NCBI RefSeq assembly: GCF_000002595.2
Contig: NC_057020.1
Span: 5,431,571 to 5,495,570, forward strand
Length of the DNA stretch: 64,000 nt
Direction: 5' to 3'
Source of the DNA: Chlamydomonas reinhardtii
Lineage: Eukaryota > Chlorophyta > Chlorophyceae > Chlamydomonadales > Chlamydomonadaceae
Positions within the stretch are counted from its first letter, which is position 1; each line of letters begins with the position of its first letter. Shown here in pieces: positions 48,847 through 60,895 of this stretch. The position numbers and the translations under genes were made by a program. The notes under the pieces are model-generated. The model saw only the letters and a program-made list of their open reading frames with translations. It ran no database searches and was not told the origin of the DNA.

Positions 48847-51800
48847 TCATCCCCGCGCCGCGGGAGGGGGAGCCGTACCCGGCTTCGCAGCCGGCGCCGC
48901 GGCAAGCGGTTGAGGTCGGTTAGCAGGTGCCGGAGAGGGCAGCGGTGGAGACGGCCGAGGAGGCCGGCCGGCTGGTGGTGCCGGTGACAAGATGCGATAG
49001 ACGCTCACGGCGACGCGGGTGCCACTGGCGGAGCCGCCACAGAACTGCTGCGCCACCAGAGGGCAGGGCTGCGAACATGTGCCGTCGGGTAGCTGCGCCG
49101 CCACGAAGGCAGCTGAAAGCTGGGACGCGCCAAAGCAGGCGGTGCGCTGCATGGCCAGGAACGTGATGGCGGCCTGCAAGCGTAAATACCAATGAGGGAC
49201 GCTGAGTAGCTAGGATGTGTGCACAAATCTAGTTGCACATCGGTACAGAGTAAGCAATGGTACTGTAAAGCGTGTATGGGCATACATGGCTTCAGATACA
49301 GCAGCAGCAGGCATTGCCAGGACGCGCAGGACTCACGGTGCGGTTGGTCAGGGCCTCAGGCGGAATGGCATCCAGGCAGCGCGTCACACTGGTAGGCTGG
49401 CCCACAAGCAGTTTGATGGCCAGAGCGCGGGCCTGTACATGTTGGAGCATAGAAGTTTGCACCCGGCGTGCCTTCACGGAATGTGCTGTCCAGGTCTAGC
49501 CCCGTATCTCTGGGTACAAGAGTGCTTATCTTTCCTGAACAGGCGCATCAGGCGCATCAACGGCGTGCTCAGTTTTCAAACGTGTCACCAACAAGAGATT
49601 GGTCCCGGTCAATGTCATTCATGCCCGCCCCTCGTACCTGAGCATTATCGAAAAAGCAACCCACGTAGGACGTAAGAGGCGGCAGGAAGGCTGCAAGTAT
49701 AAAGAGCAGTGGGCAAGCATGGGAGGTCACGGTAAGACAACCTAAGACAACGAGCTGCATACCAGTGACGTGCACATGTGTAAGTCCCTTGCCCAATCAA
49801 AGCAGACAACGCACCAGGCGAGGGAGGCAGCGGCGGCTTAGGTGGCGGCGGCGCACGGAAGACGGGCGGCGGCGGTGGGTCATCGAACAGGGGAGGCAGC
49901 GCGGGTGCTGAAGTTGCGAGCTTGTCGCTTGCGTCCACAAGGTCCCAGAAGCGGGGCGAGCTAGCGGCGCCGGAACGGGGCACACTGGCACGGGCGCGTG
50001 TGATTGTGTTCAGCATGGTCTTGAGGTCAGCAACTGACAGGCGGATCTGGCCCTGTGTAGGTTGCACGGCGTAAGGTTGCACATAGCCAGCGTGAGCCCC
50101 GGTTGCAAGAGGCCTCTAAGTGGAAGGCACGAACTTGCAAAAGCGCCCCATACATGCCCCTGCACAGCAGTGTAGCATATTTTGGCCCCTCTCAATGCTT
50201 GCCATGGACCCATATCCTCCCATTCGTACCCACGCCCTCCCGCGCCCGCACCTGCAGGTACTCCACATACTGGCTGGCCGCCAGCTCGGCGTTCTGCAGC
50301 TCGCTGGGGCTGGTCACAGTCAGGTTGCCGCCGGGGTCGGACACGTACCTGAATGCGTCGCGGGCATGGGCAGCGCGAGTCATGCGAACAAGGAAGGCGT
50401 GCTTTCACGAAGGAGTTGATTGCGTACTGAGCCTGGGACGTGCACAGTCGCGCTCCACAGCGAACATCAGGCAGGCCCCAGCTAGGGCACGAAAGGCACG
50501 CACCCGGTCATAAGAAGGCCCATGGGACCTGAAACCAGGTTGGCAAGGATGATGCTTGAGTTAAACTGGGGCGCGCCGATGCGGGCAGCCGCGGCGCTGG
50601 CCACCCCAGCGGCGGTGGCCTGCAGCAGCGTGCGACCGCCGCTGTTCACCACGACCCTCGCATCCATCCCGCTGCGCTCCTCCTGGACCAGCGGCTCGTC
50701 TTCGGCATTCCAAAGCTGGGTTCCAGACGCCGCCTCGCGCCCCAGCGGCAACTCAAGACTCTCAAAGAGGCTGCGACGGCGGCTGGCGGTGCCGGTTCCC
50801 GGGTAGAAGGTGGTGGGCATGACATCGGGGCCAACCACGATGATGCCCTTGCCCTTGAACACGAAATCACGGAGGAAGCCCGACACCTTGGTCTGCAGGT
50901 AACGCGCGTCGTCGGACCCAATGACGTACACGTCGCATTTCTCTGTGCGGGATGTCCGAAATGGGTACCAGGGCATGAGGCGGTTGGGTACGCACATTAG
51001 TGTGCAAAGCGGGGGCACACGAAGTACCAGCCAGTGTTGAGGGGATGTACGGTATGCAGGTTGTCGGCATGACACGCGGATGCACGACTCACGGTGTCCG
51101 CCCTTGAGGAAGGTGGCGAGCGGCAGAACGAAATTCATTTTGGCAGACTTGGCGGTCTGGAATGAGTCCGGCCGCTGCGCCACCACGTACCTGCAGGCAC
51201 GTCCGTTAAACGGTGTGGGTCGTGCCAGTGGTGCGATCACGTGAAATCCCAACACACAGACAACGCCTGGAAACTGCAACGACACGCTTCGCAACTCACT
51301 TGGCCATGGGCAGGAACTTGATGTCAGCCACACGAATTAGGGCCTTGCCCACCTGCGTTGAGTGTATCGGGCCGGCCCAATCAGTGAGCAAGACGTGAAG
51401 GCTTAAGTGCTAGAGCGGTGTGGAGATGAGTATGCAGGCCACGGACATCCAGTCCCGCGTCACCACATGACCACGTACAGAACACGCCGTGATCCAAACG
51501 TTTTGGCGCGTTCCGCATGACCGCGTTACTCAAGGCGTCGTACACATACAGAAATACGTGCCGTACAATCGACGCACGCATACGCACCTTTGTGCCGTAC
51601 CAGGCCGCCCACGTAGCGATGTTGACAATGAGCTGGTCCGTGCCGGGGTCGGAGGTGGGGCGTCCGGGCTTGGCCTTGGGCTTGCAGCAGCCCGTGATCA
51701 GTTTCTCACCACCTGCGGGGTGAAGAGAAGGCGAGGGGCCAGATCACCGAAGGGTCAACACGCACATGCTCACTGCTGTCTTCCAATTGTGAAGCATGTG

Positions 51801-54800
51801 TGCAGGCCGCAACCAACTCTTGACAACAACGGACCCAAGCGGTGTCTGCGTCACAAGACACAACAGGCCAACCAGAACACGCGTACACTATGTTTGGGCG
51901 TTTCATCTCCCCTTCCAAACAACAGCCCTGAGACACCAGCCTCCCAAGCGCTCACCAAACACAGCAATGCGACCGTGCCCATAGCGCGACGTCGCCACAA
52001 CTGGATCATCCGTTGGGCTGCGCACTACAGGCAGTGCAGGCCCGGTCAGGGCCAGCGTGGCCGCCGGAACACGGTTGGGCAGTGTGGGTGGCACGTTTGC
52101 CGTAACCTGTGGATAGTCGACTTTGACGTAGAACGTGAACGCGGCGGCAACCGCTGCACGCGTGGGTGAAGGAGGAGACGGCGGGATGGGCGGAGGCAAG
52201 GGGATGGCCAGGTCCGGAGGTGGAGGCGAGGGCGGGAAGGGCGGTGGAGGCGGTGGCGAAGGCGGGCGGGGAGGGATGGTGGGGCGGCTGGGCGCAGGGG
52301 GTGCCGCAGGCGACGGCGGCGGAACCGGTGGCGGAGGGAGGCGCAGGCCCGGTGGCGGGGTGCCCGGCGGCGGTGGGAAACCTGCATCGCAGTTGATGAG
52401 TGGCAAGTTGAGGATTGAAGAGTCTTACTATGCATACGAATTGCCCGCAAGCATGCTCCCTGCGATTTACGTCCACCCTTATGCGCATAACATCACTCAA
52501 ACGGCTCACCTCTCCTGACCGCAAGCGCGAAGCCCATGCTGCCAAAACCTGCGCCTGCGCCGCCTCGCAGGCCGCCCACCACCATGCCGCCTGGCACGCC
52601 CGCACTGCCGCCGCCACCAGCACCACCCTGCAGAAGCGTGCGGCGACGGTGACGGTGACGCGCTGCGGCGGCGCCGCCCGTGCTGGGACACGGTCCCGTG
52701 CTTGAGGTGCTGCCATCCGTGAAGGTGGCGGTGAGCTGAGCCACCGCACCCGTGTCACTGCAGCACACAGAGACGCTGTCTAGTGCGGAACCGCTAGCAG
52801 ACACCAAGCTGGCCGTGGTCTCCGAGAGCGTGGGGCTTCCGGGATCTGCGACATAGGAAATGGAGGCGTTGCCGCATGCCGATGTTTACGGAAACATCAC
52901 TAACCGAGCGCTCCACCAACGTAATCCTCCCGGCTTCCCATCCTCAGCGCCGCGTGTCCCTCACCGTAAAGGCTGCCCGCCACGGTCTCCACGTGTGTGC
53001 TGGGTCCGGTGCCAAACACCAGTTTGACAGCCATCACGATGCCGCCAGCCTTGCTGTCGTACACGTACGTGATGGCCGTGACCCGGCCGTACTGGTCGAG
53101 CAGGTCCGAGCTCAGAGCGGTGAATGACTTGTCAGACGCATGGCCGTCGCAAAAGATCTGCGGCGGCAGGTCGGGCAGGATACCGCACAGGAATTGAAAC
53201 AGAGGGAAGGATTGGGTGCGGGAGGCGAAACGCTCAGAAGCCGTCCTTCCGTGCGTACAAACACGATCACCAGTTTGGACAGATAACCAAACATTAGCAA
53301 GGGCTCACCGGCGTGAACACGATCTCCCAGCCGTTGAGAAAGATGCCGGGCGGGCTGGGTGGGTTGGGCGGGCTGGGCGGGCGCTGGGTGGACGTGACGG
53401 GAGAGGGCGGCAAGGGGCTGGGAGGTAACGGATCGGGAGGTGAGGGGCCGGGCGGCAAGGGGTTGGGAGGCGAAGGAAGAGGCGGCAAGGGAGCTGGGTT
53501 GGGGCTGGGTGGAGGAGGAGATGATGCAGAGGGTGAGGGAGCTGGCGACGGCGGCGGGACCAGGGGAGACGGAGATGGCGACAGAGCAGATGGGGGGACG
53601 GGCGGCGCCGGAGACGGTGGTGTGGCAGGAGGCGGTGGCGGGGGCAGCGAGGGAGGGGGCGGTGGAGGCGGAGGCGGAGGGAATGCCAAACCGGCAGGCA
53701 ACGGAGGGTAGCCCAACACGAACAGCGGTGACGGGATGGGGCTAGGTGACGTCGTTGATGGAGGAAGCGACGGCGACAGCGAAGGCGGCTGCCGGCTGCT
53801 TGGGGAAGGGCAGCTGCGCGGAGTGGTTGCCAGAACGCTGCGGAGTCCTGCAGACGGTGCGAACGGGTTTGCGGTTGGACATGTGAGGTAAAACGAATCA
53901 TTTCGGGTACTAATGCAGCTTGCAAGTGAACCGGCGTCATCATCGCAATAAACACAGCCGGCAGCACATCAAGTCAGCGCGACACATGCATGTTTTTGCC
54001 CGCTGCTGCGCCCCCACCTGGTGCGTCACCGCACAGAGCGGTGCCGCTCACGTTGAGGAAGGTCAGGGTGTCGTTGAGAGCGGACCAGGAGGCGGGCAGC
54101 GGGCCGGTCAGCAGTGTATTAGAGGACAGGTCGATTTTTCGAATGACCCTGTGCACGGTACAGCAAGAAAGCAGAGCAAGATGTGTTGAGGACAGGAAAT
54201 GCACGCGCGCGCCTGTCAATGGAGGCTTACATTACACAATACAATACGGTATGTGTTTAAGAGCACCGACAAAGAAAAAGGAAAACAATACAGTCTGTGT
54301 GCGCGGTATGTGTGTGTGCATGTGTGGCTGGCTTGACGTGATGCATGGGTCATTACGAGCTGCTGATGTCACCGTGTCACAACATCAAGCTCAGCAATCG
54401 GAGCTGTACAGTACATACATATCACGAAGCGAAACTCACGCGAACGCGCTCCACGAGCTGGGCGCCCCGCCAGTGAAGCTATTACGTTTCAGCCGAAGTT
54501 CAGTCAGAGCAACTAGGTCCGTCATGTTCGCCGGCAGGGAACCTGCGCGCGTGCGCGCGTGCATGTGCGCGGGTGTGTGTTGGCACAGGCACGTATGTCA
54601 GGGCGGGCGTGTGCACATCCACACGCTTTGCCTGGACATGCCCTCGCGGGGCCCCCACAACATGCAGCGGCATTAGCCCCCCCGTTGCTCACCGCTGAAC
54701 GTGTTATCGTGCAGATCCAGAAACCTTAATGCAGTTAGCGCCGGGATGCCATCAAGGCTTCCTGCAGTGGCGGCGTGACAATGACAACGTCAACCGACTG

Positions 54801-57708
54801 CAGGCCTGTCCCCCACCCACATGAAGACTGTTTAGGCTGTCACGGACAACCCCCAGCAGCATCGCGTGCAGCATCCGTGACACGCACCTTCACCCTTGTT
54901 CCCAATGTACTGGAGAGACTGTGGAGCGAGGTGGACCAGCACGTGAGAGGCGGGCCGGCACGTGTCGCGGGACGGCAGTGACATTTGAATGACACGTCAA
55001 TCCACATTCATCGGCAGCATTCTATCGCGCACTCCAACCCGCTGACCATCCCATGTCCTACTCACGTACACACCGTGAGAGAGGAGAGAGGAGTCAAGTT
55101 CGTCGGCAGGGCGCTAGAAAAGGGCTGGCCGTTGTTGGCCCTGCATGCGATTCAGGTCCGTGAGTTAGCCGCGGTCTATGTGGTTGCTAAGGTGGTTGGG
55201 AAAGCGGTACAGGATGGACTGAAGACTGCAGACGAAGGTGTCATATCTATGCGTCATACTTGAGATTACATGAATGGCGGGATCAGCAGGTACGAATGGA
55301 CATGGGCCGTGGACCTCCGGGATCCATGAGCCGCCAGGAGTGCCCACTCTTTGCAAAAATGCGACGGCACAGAAGAGCGCAAGGGTCGCCGACGGTACCA
55401 CTTACCAGCAATCAGCAATGCTGAGGGCCGTGATCTGTGCGCAAAGTAAGGGATGGAGTTGTGGCAACGGTTGTGCGGTTGCAACAATAACAGCCAACCA
55501 AGAATACCGGTATGGGCAGGTGGTCATCAACCCCCAAAATAATGGCATGCGTGTGCGTAGGCCCTAGCAGACCGGCCTCAGCGCTTACTGAATTTCTGTT
55601 ATGAACGCCTGGTGTGTAGATATGCGCCCCGCACGCAAGACACGCACCTCAAATATATCCACGCCAGACGTGGTGAGCGGGACCGCGGTCACGCCTGTCC
55701 AGGTGTCTATTGTTCGCGTGGAGTCCCAGTCAGTGTTCAGATCGCACTTGCTGCCGGCGCTCGTGGCGTTGTTGAGGACCGGCTTCAAATCCACCTCCAG
55801 GACCTTTCGGAAATCAACCCGTTCTGTTGGCCAGGGAGTGTGCATGATTGAGTCAGCACCATGTGTTCTGGACAGTTACGACGCATATACTCGCGCCTGC
55901 GCGGGATATCTACGTGAGTGTGACCTGCGGAATCCAGACAACAAGCCCTTACCGCATCTCGTTGGAAGGGGGGAACTCGCGGGTGAAAGGCCAGCCGCCA
56001 CAGCTGCGCGGCGGATCACGCGGCGGCGGGCGAGCGCATGAGCGACAGCCGACTAAATGCGCATTGCCCATCAATCATAATGCTACTGTCGTGCCGGTGC
56101 CTTGCTGCTGGCCAGCACCTCCCCCAAACATCCTTTCAACCCCCAATCCAAGCCTTCCTCTACCTACACCTCCCCCAATCCACACCTGGATGGAGCTCTG
56201 ATCCGCAACGCCCAGGTCCCCCCCACCCCACCCCCAGCAGCATGCACCAATGCCCCACTAGGCCTCACCGGCATTAGGCGTGCCGCATGCGCCTGTGTTC
56301 GCCACGTTGATGTTTTCAACACCAGCAAGCGCGCTCCAGGAATCAGGAACGTTCCCGCCCAGGTACCTGCATGTGCAATGCAAGGGGAGCGTGGATGAGA
56401 TGGGAGTGGGCGACAGGTGATCAGATTGCCAGCGCGTGCAATCACACGGCACGCCGTGCAAGTTGTGCGCGCCCCCGCCTGCTGGTGTCCCTCCCTTGGT
56501 GGAAAAGGGCCCCACCACGAGGGCCCACCTGTTACTGGACAAGTCAATCCAGCCTGACTGGATACCCGTCAGTTGGCTCCACTCGGGGTGGAAGGCCGAA
56601 GGAACGGGGCCTCCCTGCAGCATGCGCGGTTCGCGGGCACACATCAGGCAGCACGTACGGTGCACGCAGAGTGGTACGCGCGCGCATGAGACGGGCCGGT
56701 GGGTATGCGGCGCTTGCGGCTGTGAAGGTGCGGCTGGTGCGGCCTGAAGAGGTGCGCGTGACCCCGGCCCAAGAGAAAATAGAAACACCTGCCGTAAACC
56801 CCCAGGCCCAAGTAATCCAGTACACCCAGGCACACCCCACCCCCAGAGTGCACCCAGGCCCGCCCCACCCCCAGAACCATCCTAAACCCAGCCACAATCC
56901 CATCTTCTCCTGCGCAAGCTGAGGGCGGATGCGGATTGCAAGAAGGCATGCGCGCACCCCACCACACAACAGATTACTTCGCTAGGTTGCCCACAACCAC
57001 CCAATCATACACCGACACCAGCTACCTGGAGGTTGGAGTAGCTAAGGTTGAGCTGCACAAGGTTGGACAGAGCCGAGTAGGCTAATGGCAGTCCAGTGCC
57101 ATCCTGTACGTTGGGATGCAAACATGTGCAGTCAGCGGGCTTTACAACGTGCAAGGTATTCACGTACCCCTCACATTTCCGCAATGAGGGCACAAACGCG
57201 CCACGATAGTTTGCAGCTTTGGCACGTACCAAGGTTGCCTTGTTGTTGCTCAAATCTATAGGCGTATGATGTGGGTGAGCATCATAAGGGTCAGAGGCAG
57301 CAGGAGCCAAGCCACCTCGCCGACCCCGGCACTTCAGCAGCAGGGAAACATACCCGCCCCCTGCTATGCTGCCTTACATGACGCCACAGTAGCCATGAAA
57401 GCAGGAAGCAAACGCTCACCCTCCATACGCACCGAGCTTTGTAAGTGTTGTGAGCTGCGCTAGCGCTGCGGGGGGCGCGACGGTGGAGAAAGCCCCACCG
57501 CTGGGGAAGCACCCAGCCAGCTCCAAAGACACGACCACGAAACCCGCGGCCGTGGATTGGCATTGTACGCCGTACCAGAATGCGTCACACGCACTACTGG
57601 TGTTGAACCAGGTTGATGCGATGTCGGTCGCGCACAGACTGTCCGCGCTGCTGAAGAGGCCCCCAACCGGCGCGCTGCGCAGAATTGCCGTGGCTTGTGT
57701 GTCGCCGG
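48847..57708 (-). CDS. Mosaic surface protein: LRR, Pro-rich, jacalin-like, TCAF-like, WSC
   Basis: Exons with LRR content: 57420-57708, 57230-57256, 57026-57103, 56529-56614, 56269-56366, 55953-56003, 55648-55823, 55074-55140, 54888-54918, 54693-54761, 54440-54542, 54018-54148. Then Pro-rich 53309-53847; jacalin-like 52965-53157 and 52510-52845; Pro-rich plus TCAF-like 51956-52381; TCAF-like 51588-51712, 51301-51352, 51093-51190, 50504-50942, 50252-50348, 49815-50052; WSC 49638-49690, 49337-49432, 48847-49173. LRRs read [13 protein letters not shown]-style. The jacalin-like part has [15 protein letters not shown] and ends GSMGFALAV. The TCAF/FAM115 N-domain has [12 protein letters not shown] and [20 protein letters not shown]. 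The WSC domain has [15 protein letters not shown] and FCGGS. LRR and lectin modules bind ligands and WSC binds glycans, so a matrix or surface role is inferred. No signal peptide or start codon was found; one exon is probably missing near 55.2-55.6 kb. A second LRR-cap exon at 55648-55823 means two genes remain possible. Confidence 0.72.
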
Positions 57709-60349
57709 CTGGGGGGGGCGCGTTCGGGCGGACCAATGGGGGGTTTGGGGTCAGCAATTTGGGAATTAGGAATCTTGGGGCATAGCAGCTTATGTGTGGT
57801 GCGAACCACAACAGCCAGACGCTGGGGCCGTCGGGGGAGGCCGCGGGTGTCCTTATCTAATAGAGAAGCGGGGCGCGGGAACTGGGTGGGGCCCAACGCC
57901 CTGGCGAGCGACGGCCCGGGACCCATAACATGCGCCAACGCCACGTAGCCTCGCGGAATGCTTGACGACCGTACACCAGCCAGTCCTCGGCTGGTAGTAC
58001 CGAAACCAGGTTGCGGGTCAACCACACGGGGGACGCACCCATGTGAAAGTTCAGGGATGCAAAACGTGCCAGGAGGCGGATCACCGGCCCCAGACTCCAG
58101 CGGATCCCTCCTAATATCTTATGAAACAGGCCGGACACTGTACACATGGATTCTATGAACTGGGGGGGGGGGGTACATATTATGCGGGCGTGTGCGTGTG
58201 GGCGCGGCAGTGTGCGTGTGGGCGCAGCTGTCCAAACCGATGTGCGTATTCGAGCTAGTGGACTAGCTAAAGCTATAATTGTATATATGTTTAACTTAAA
58301 CCAAATGGACCCGGGCTCAGACTAGCCTGTTTGTCACCACGTTGAAAGCATGTCGCCCTGGAGGCCACGGCTTCCAGCATGCTGCCGTCGATTGAAATTT
58401 CCACGGCATGGCATCAAAACGCTTTCTGAGCAAAGAGGAGGCCTCCTTGCGATCCCGACCCTGGGGAAAAGCTTGTCTCCAAAGGGTCGCTTCGGGCCCA
58501 AGTCGCACTTTTGTGGTAAGCAAATATTAGATTGAGCTATGTACCGGAGCTACAGGGTCCGGTGGCGCAAACCATTTAGTTTGCATCTGTTTGCACGATC
58601 GTCCGCAGACGTCACCATTTACAGATGTTTTGAATACATGTAGCATATAAAAGGCATGGCAATTCGTCCGAGCAGCTAACTCGGCCGCATGAGTGAGGCG
58701 AACGTGCTCAGACCCCTCGGCATCGTGCCGCCTGCTGCGATAAGCCCCAAACCCCGACCTGTGCGGGAATGCCAGGTAACCGGACACCTCGCAAAGCGCT
58801 GCCACAAACATCTCACCCTGTTGAAAAGGATGCAACGCGATCACCTCAAGTCAGCACGGCGCGCGCCTACAGGGATGGCCAGCTTTGCCATGCATTGACC
58901 CACCTCAACAGCCTGCCGTGATGCCAGCATGCATAGAGCTAGTAATAGTGATACTGTAAGTTGTTGTAGTCTTAACATTCGTAGGCGGCGCAGCCAGCAG
59001 CCGCACGCTTGCTGCGGCGGAGGCATCTGACAAGTATTTCTCTGCCTTCCCTTTTGCATCAGTAACTAAGATTACAAGAAGCGCATTGTACTTGCTGAAA
59101 CAATTCTCCTTGGCTGACATCAATTTGTCGCGCCCTGCGTGGACGGACTCTAGAAGGATTTATCACTACGTAGCCATAGTGAGATATACATGCATACGCA
59201 TATTAATTAGTACTACTACCATGCGCAAAAACCGGCGAAGCTAGTTTTACGAACGTCTTCACGACATGCGTTAGCGTGCGTGCATCCAATGCGAGCAGCT
59301 TCAGCGCCAGCAGTTGGGCAGCTTCAGCGCAAGTTGAGCGCATTGCGGCATTTGCTAATACAAAGTTGCGGTGTCATTCCTTCTGAACTTTTAAAGCAGC
59401 GAGTTCCGACTCGCTCAGTTTTGTGCAGGGGAGTTGTGTGTGCATTGCACTCGCCCGGATCCAGCTCGGGCTGCATGGGATCCGGCCAGGACCCGTCAGA
59501 GCCAGAGGTCGGCAAACGCGTTTTTTCTGCTGCGGGTCCCAGACCGATTTCGGTAAACCCCAACCGGGGGGTCTGGGGGGTGTCCCCCCAGAGAAAATTT
59601 TGCATATCGGGCCTCAAATTGCAGCATTTTACAAGGGTTTTTTTGTGTGCAAGGCTTGCATTCGTCTTACGTGTCCAACAGCACATGCCGGACAGCTGCT
59701 CTGTGGCAGGCAGCCACAAATCCTCGCAATCCCCTTCTGTTCCGCGCAAGCCGGCCCGGGGGCGGCAGCCCCAAAGAAATTTTCAGATTGCACTTCAAAT
59801 TGCGACATTTTCAAGGGGTTTTGGGGGCATTTCAGGTAAACCAAGAGCCAGTCAATCATGTTTTGGGCCGGTTTTGGGGGCCCCATCGTGGTTTCTGGAG
59901 CCGTCGGGAGCGATTTCGGTAGTGTAAGGACCAGCAGCGGTTGGCTATTTTCGATTTCGGTTGCGGGTACTTCGGGGGGCCCCGAAGGACCCGAGGCCCA
60001 TGCTGGCAGTGCTATGTATCTCCACGTCTCTCCTGTTGCAAAATCCGTCTCACCATACAACTCAAGTTTGAACAATAAATGCAACTGCCAGCTGCGAATG
60101 CCAAGGACATGTATGGTGCGTGGCGACAACCGCTCGAGCTGGAGAACTCCTTAAAGCCTGCATCTTGACATTCCACTGCATCAAAGAATAGGATACTATG
60201 TCGAGCCCACATCTCTCCACCGCGTCCTCTGGCCCCCCGCTGGGCCCCCTTCCACCCCCGGTCACCCGTTCCACACCGAACTGGCCCTAATATGGCCCTA
60301 ATACTGTGATGCTGACTCTGAATCCTGGACACACCTATGCCCTGGCGGG
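57709..60349. other. Intergenic / unresolved 5' region of the LRR gene
   Basis: About 2.6 kb in which no exon could be supported. The start codon and signal peptide of the LRR/WSC gene should lie at the left end. It contains a G run at about 58160-58173 and a repeat-derived stretch at 59500-60010. Composition is more AT-rich around 58200-59250. Confidence 0.4.
59500..60010. repeat. Diverged tandem repeat region
   Basis: Two related units each carry an (A)GAAATTTT...TCAAATTGC-CATTTT-AAGGG-TTTT core (about 59590-59645 and 59775-59825). They are mixed with ACCGATTTCGG / GCGATTTCGG / TCGATTTCGG blocks and with GGGGTGTCCCCCC and GGGGGCCCC palindromes. An open frame of 215 codons crosses it, but its residues simply translate the repeats. 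Confidence 0.5.
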
Positions 60350-60895
60350 ATGCTTGTGCCTAGGTGGCGGCTGGGCCGGTGGCTTGAGAATGTATCTTAT
60401 GCGTGCGGTGGCGTGCCGCCCATGCTCCCACGCACACCCACCCCGTCGCACACCTGTTGCGCAGTGCGGACGCTGCTACCCGCCGCTTTCGCCCCGTGAC
60501 TATGCTATAACTGACGTTGATTACCGGGGATGCCTGTGCCCAGGCGGCAGCTAGGCTGGTGGCTTGAGAATGTATCTTATGCGTGCGGGGGCGTGCCGCC
60601 CATGCCCCCCCCCCACACACACACACATGTACACCCACCCCTTCGCACACCTGCTGTACAGTGCTCACGTTGCTACCCGCCGATTTCGCCCCGTGCTGCT
60701 GTTGCATTATGCTATAACTGACGTTGCTTTCTGGGGATGCCTGTGCCCAGGCGGCGGCTGGGCCGGTGGCTTGAGAATGTACCTGATGCGTTGGGGGCCG
60801 TGCCACCCATGCCCCCCCCCCATGCCACACACACACACGCACACGCACACCCACCCCTTCGCACACCCACCCCTTCGCACACCCACCCCCGGCGC
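60350..60895. repeat. Three-unit imperfect tandem repeat, about 180-210 bp
   Basis: Units begin at about 60350, 60531 and 60738 with ATGCYTGTGCCYAGGYGGCG followed by a shared GTGGCTTGAGAATGTA. Each contains a CA/C-rich stretch, CCACCCC and a CGCACAC motif; the first two also share TATGCTATAACTGACGTTG. The third unit is truncated, ending where the WSC-gene relic starts. Confidence 0.8.

Larger units (their letters stand above)
46221..49100. repeat. Large direct duplication, copy 1
   Basis: Matches 61663-64000 in the same orientation. It starts at TGGTCGCACGCTCTCTTA and covers the intergenic DNA downstream of the WSC gene plus its last exon. The offset falls from about 15440 at the left end to 14900 at the right because copy 1 carries about 540 extra bases, mainly at 46732-46793 and 47033-47449. 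Copy 2 runs to the window end, so the true right boundary is unseen. Between 48841 and 49100 I find no difference from 63741-64000; the flanking non-coding part differs by a few percent. Confidence 0.93.

Noticed and set aside
53313-53711. Gly-rich plus-strand frame opposite the Pro-rich exon
   Set aside because: Gly-rich complement of a proline-codon tract; no independent support.
58905-59123. 72-codon minus-strand frame (starts near MMSAKENCFSKY)
   Set aside because: It has some protein-like look, but no flanking exons, splice sites or family match could be found.
59280-59927. 215-codon plus-strand frame
   Set aside because: Runs through a repeated non-coding block; the protein merely mirrors the DNA repeats.
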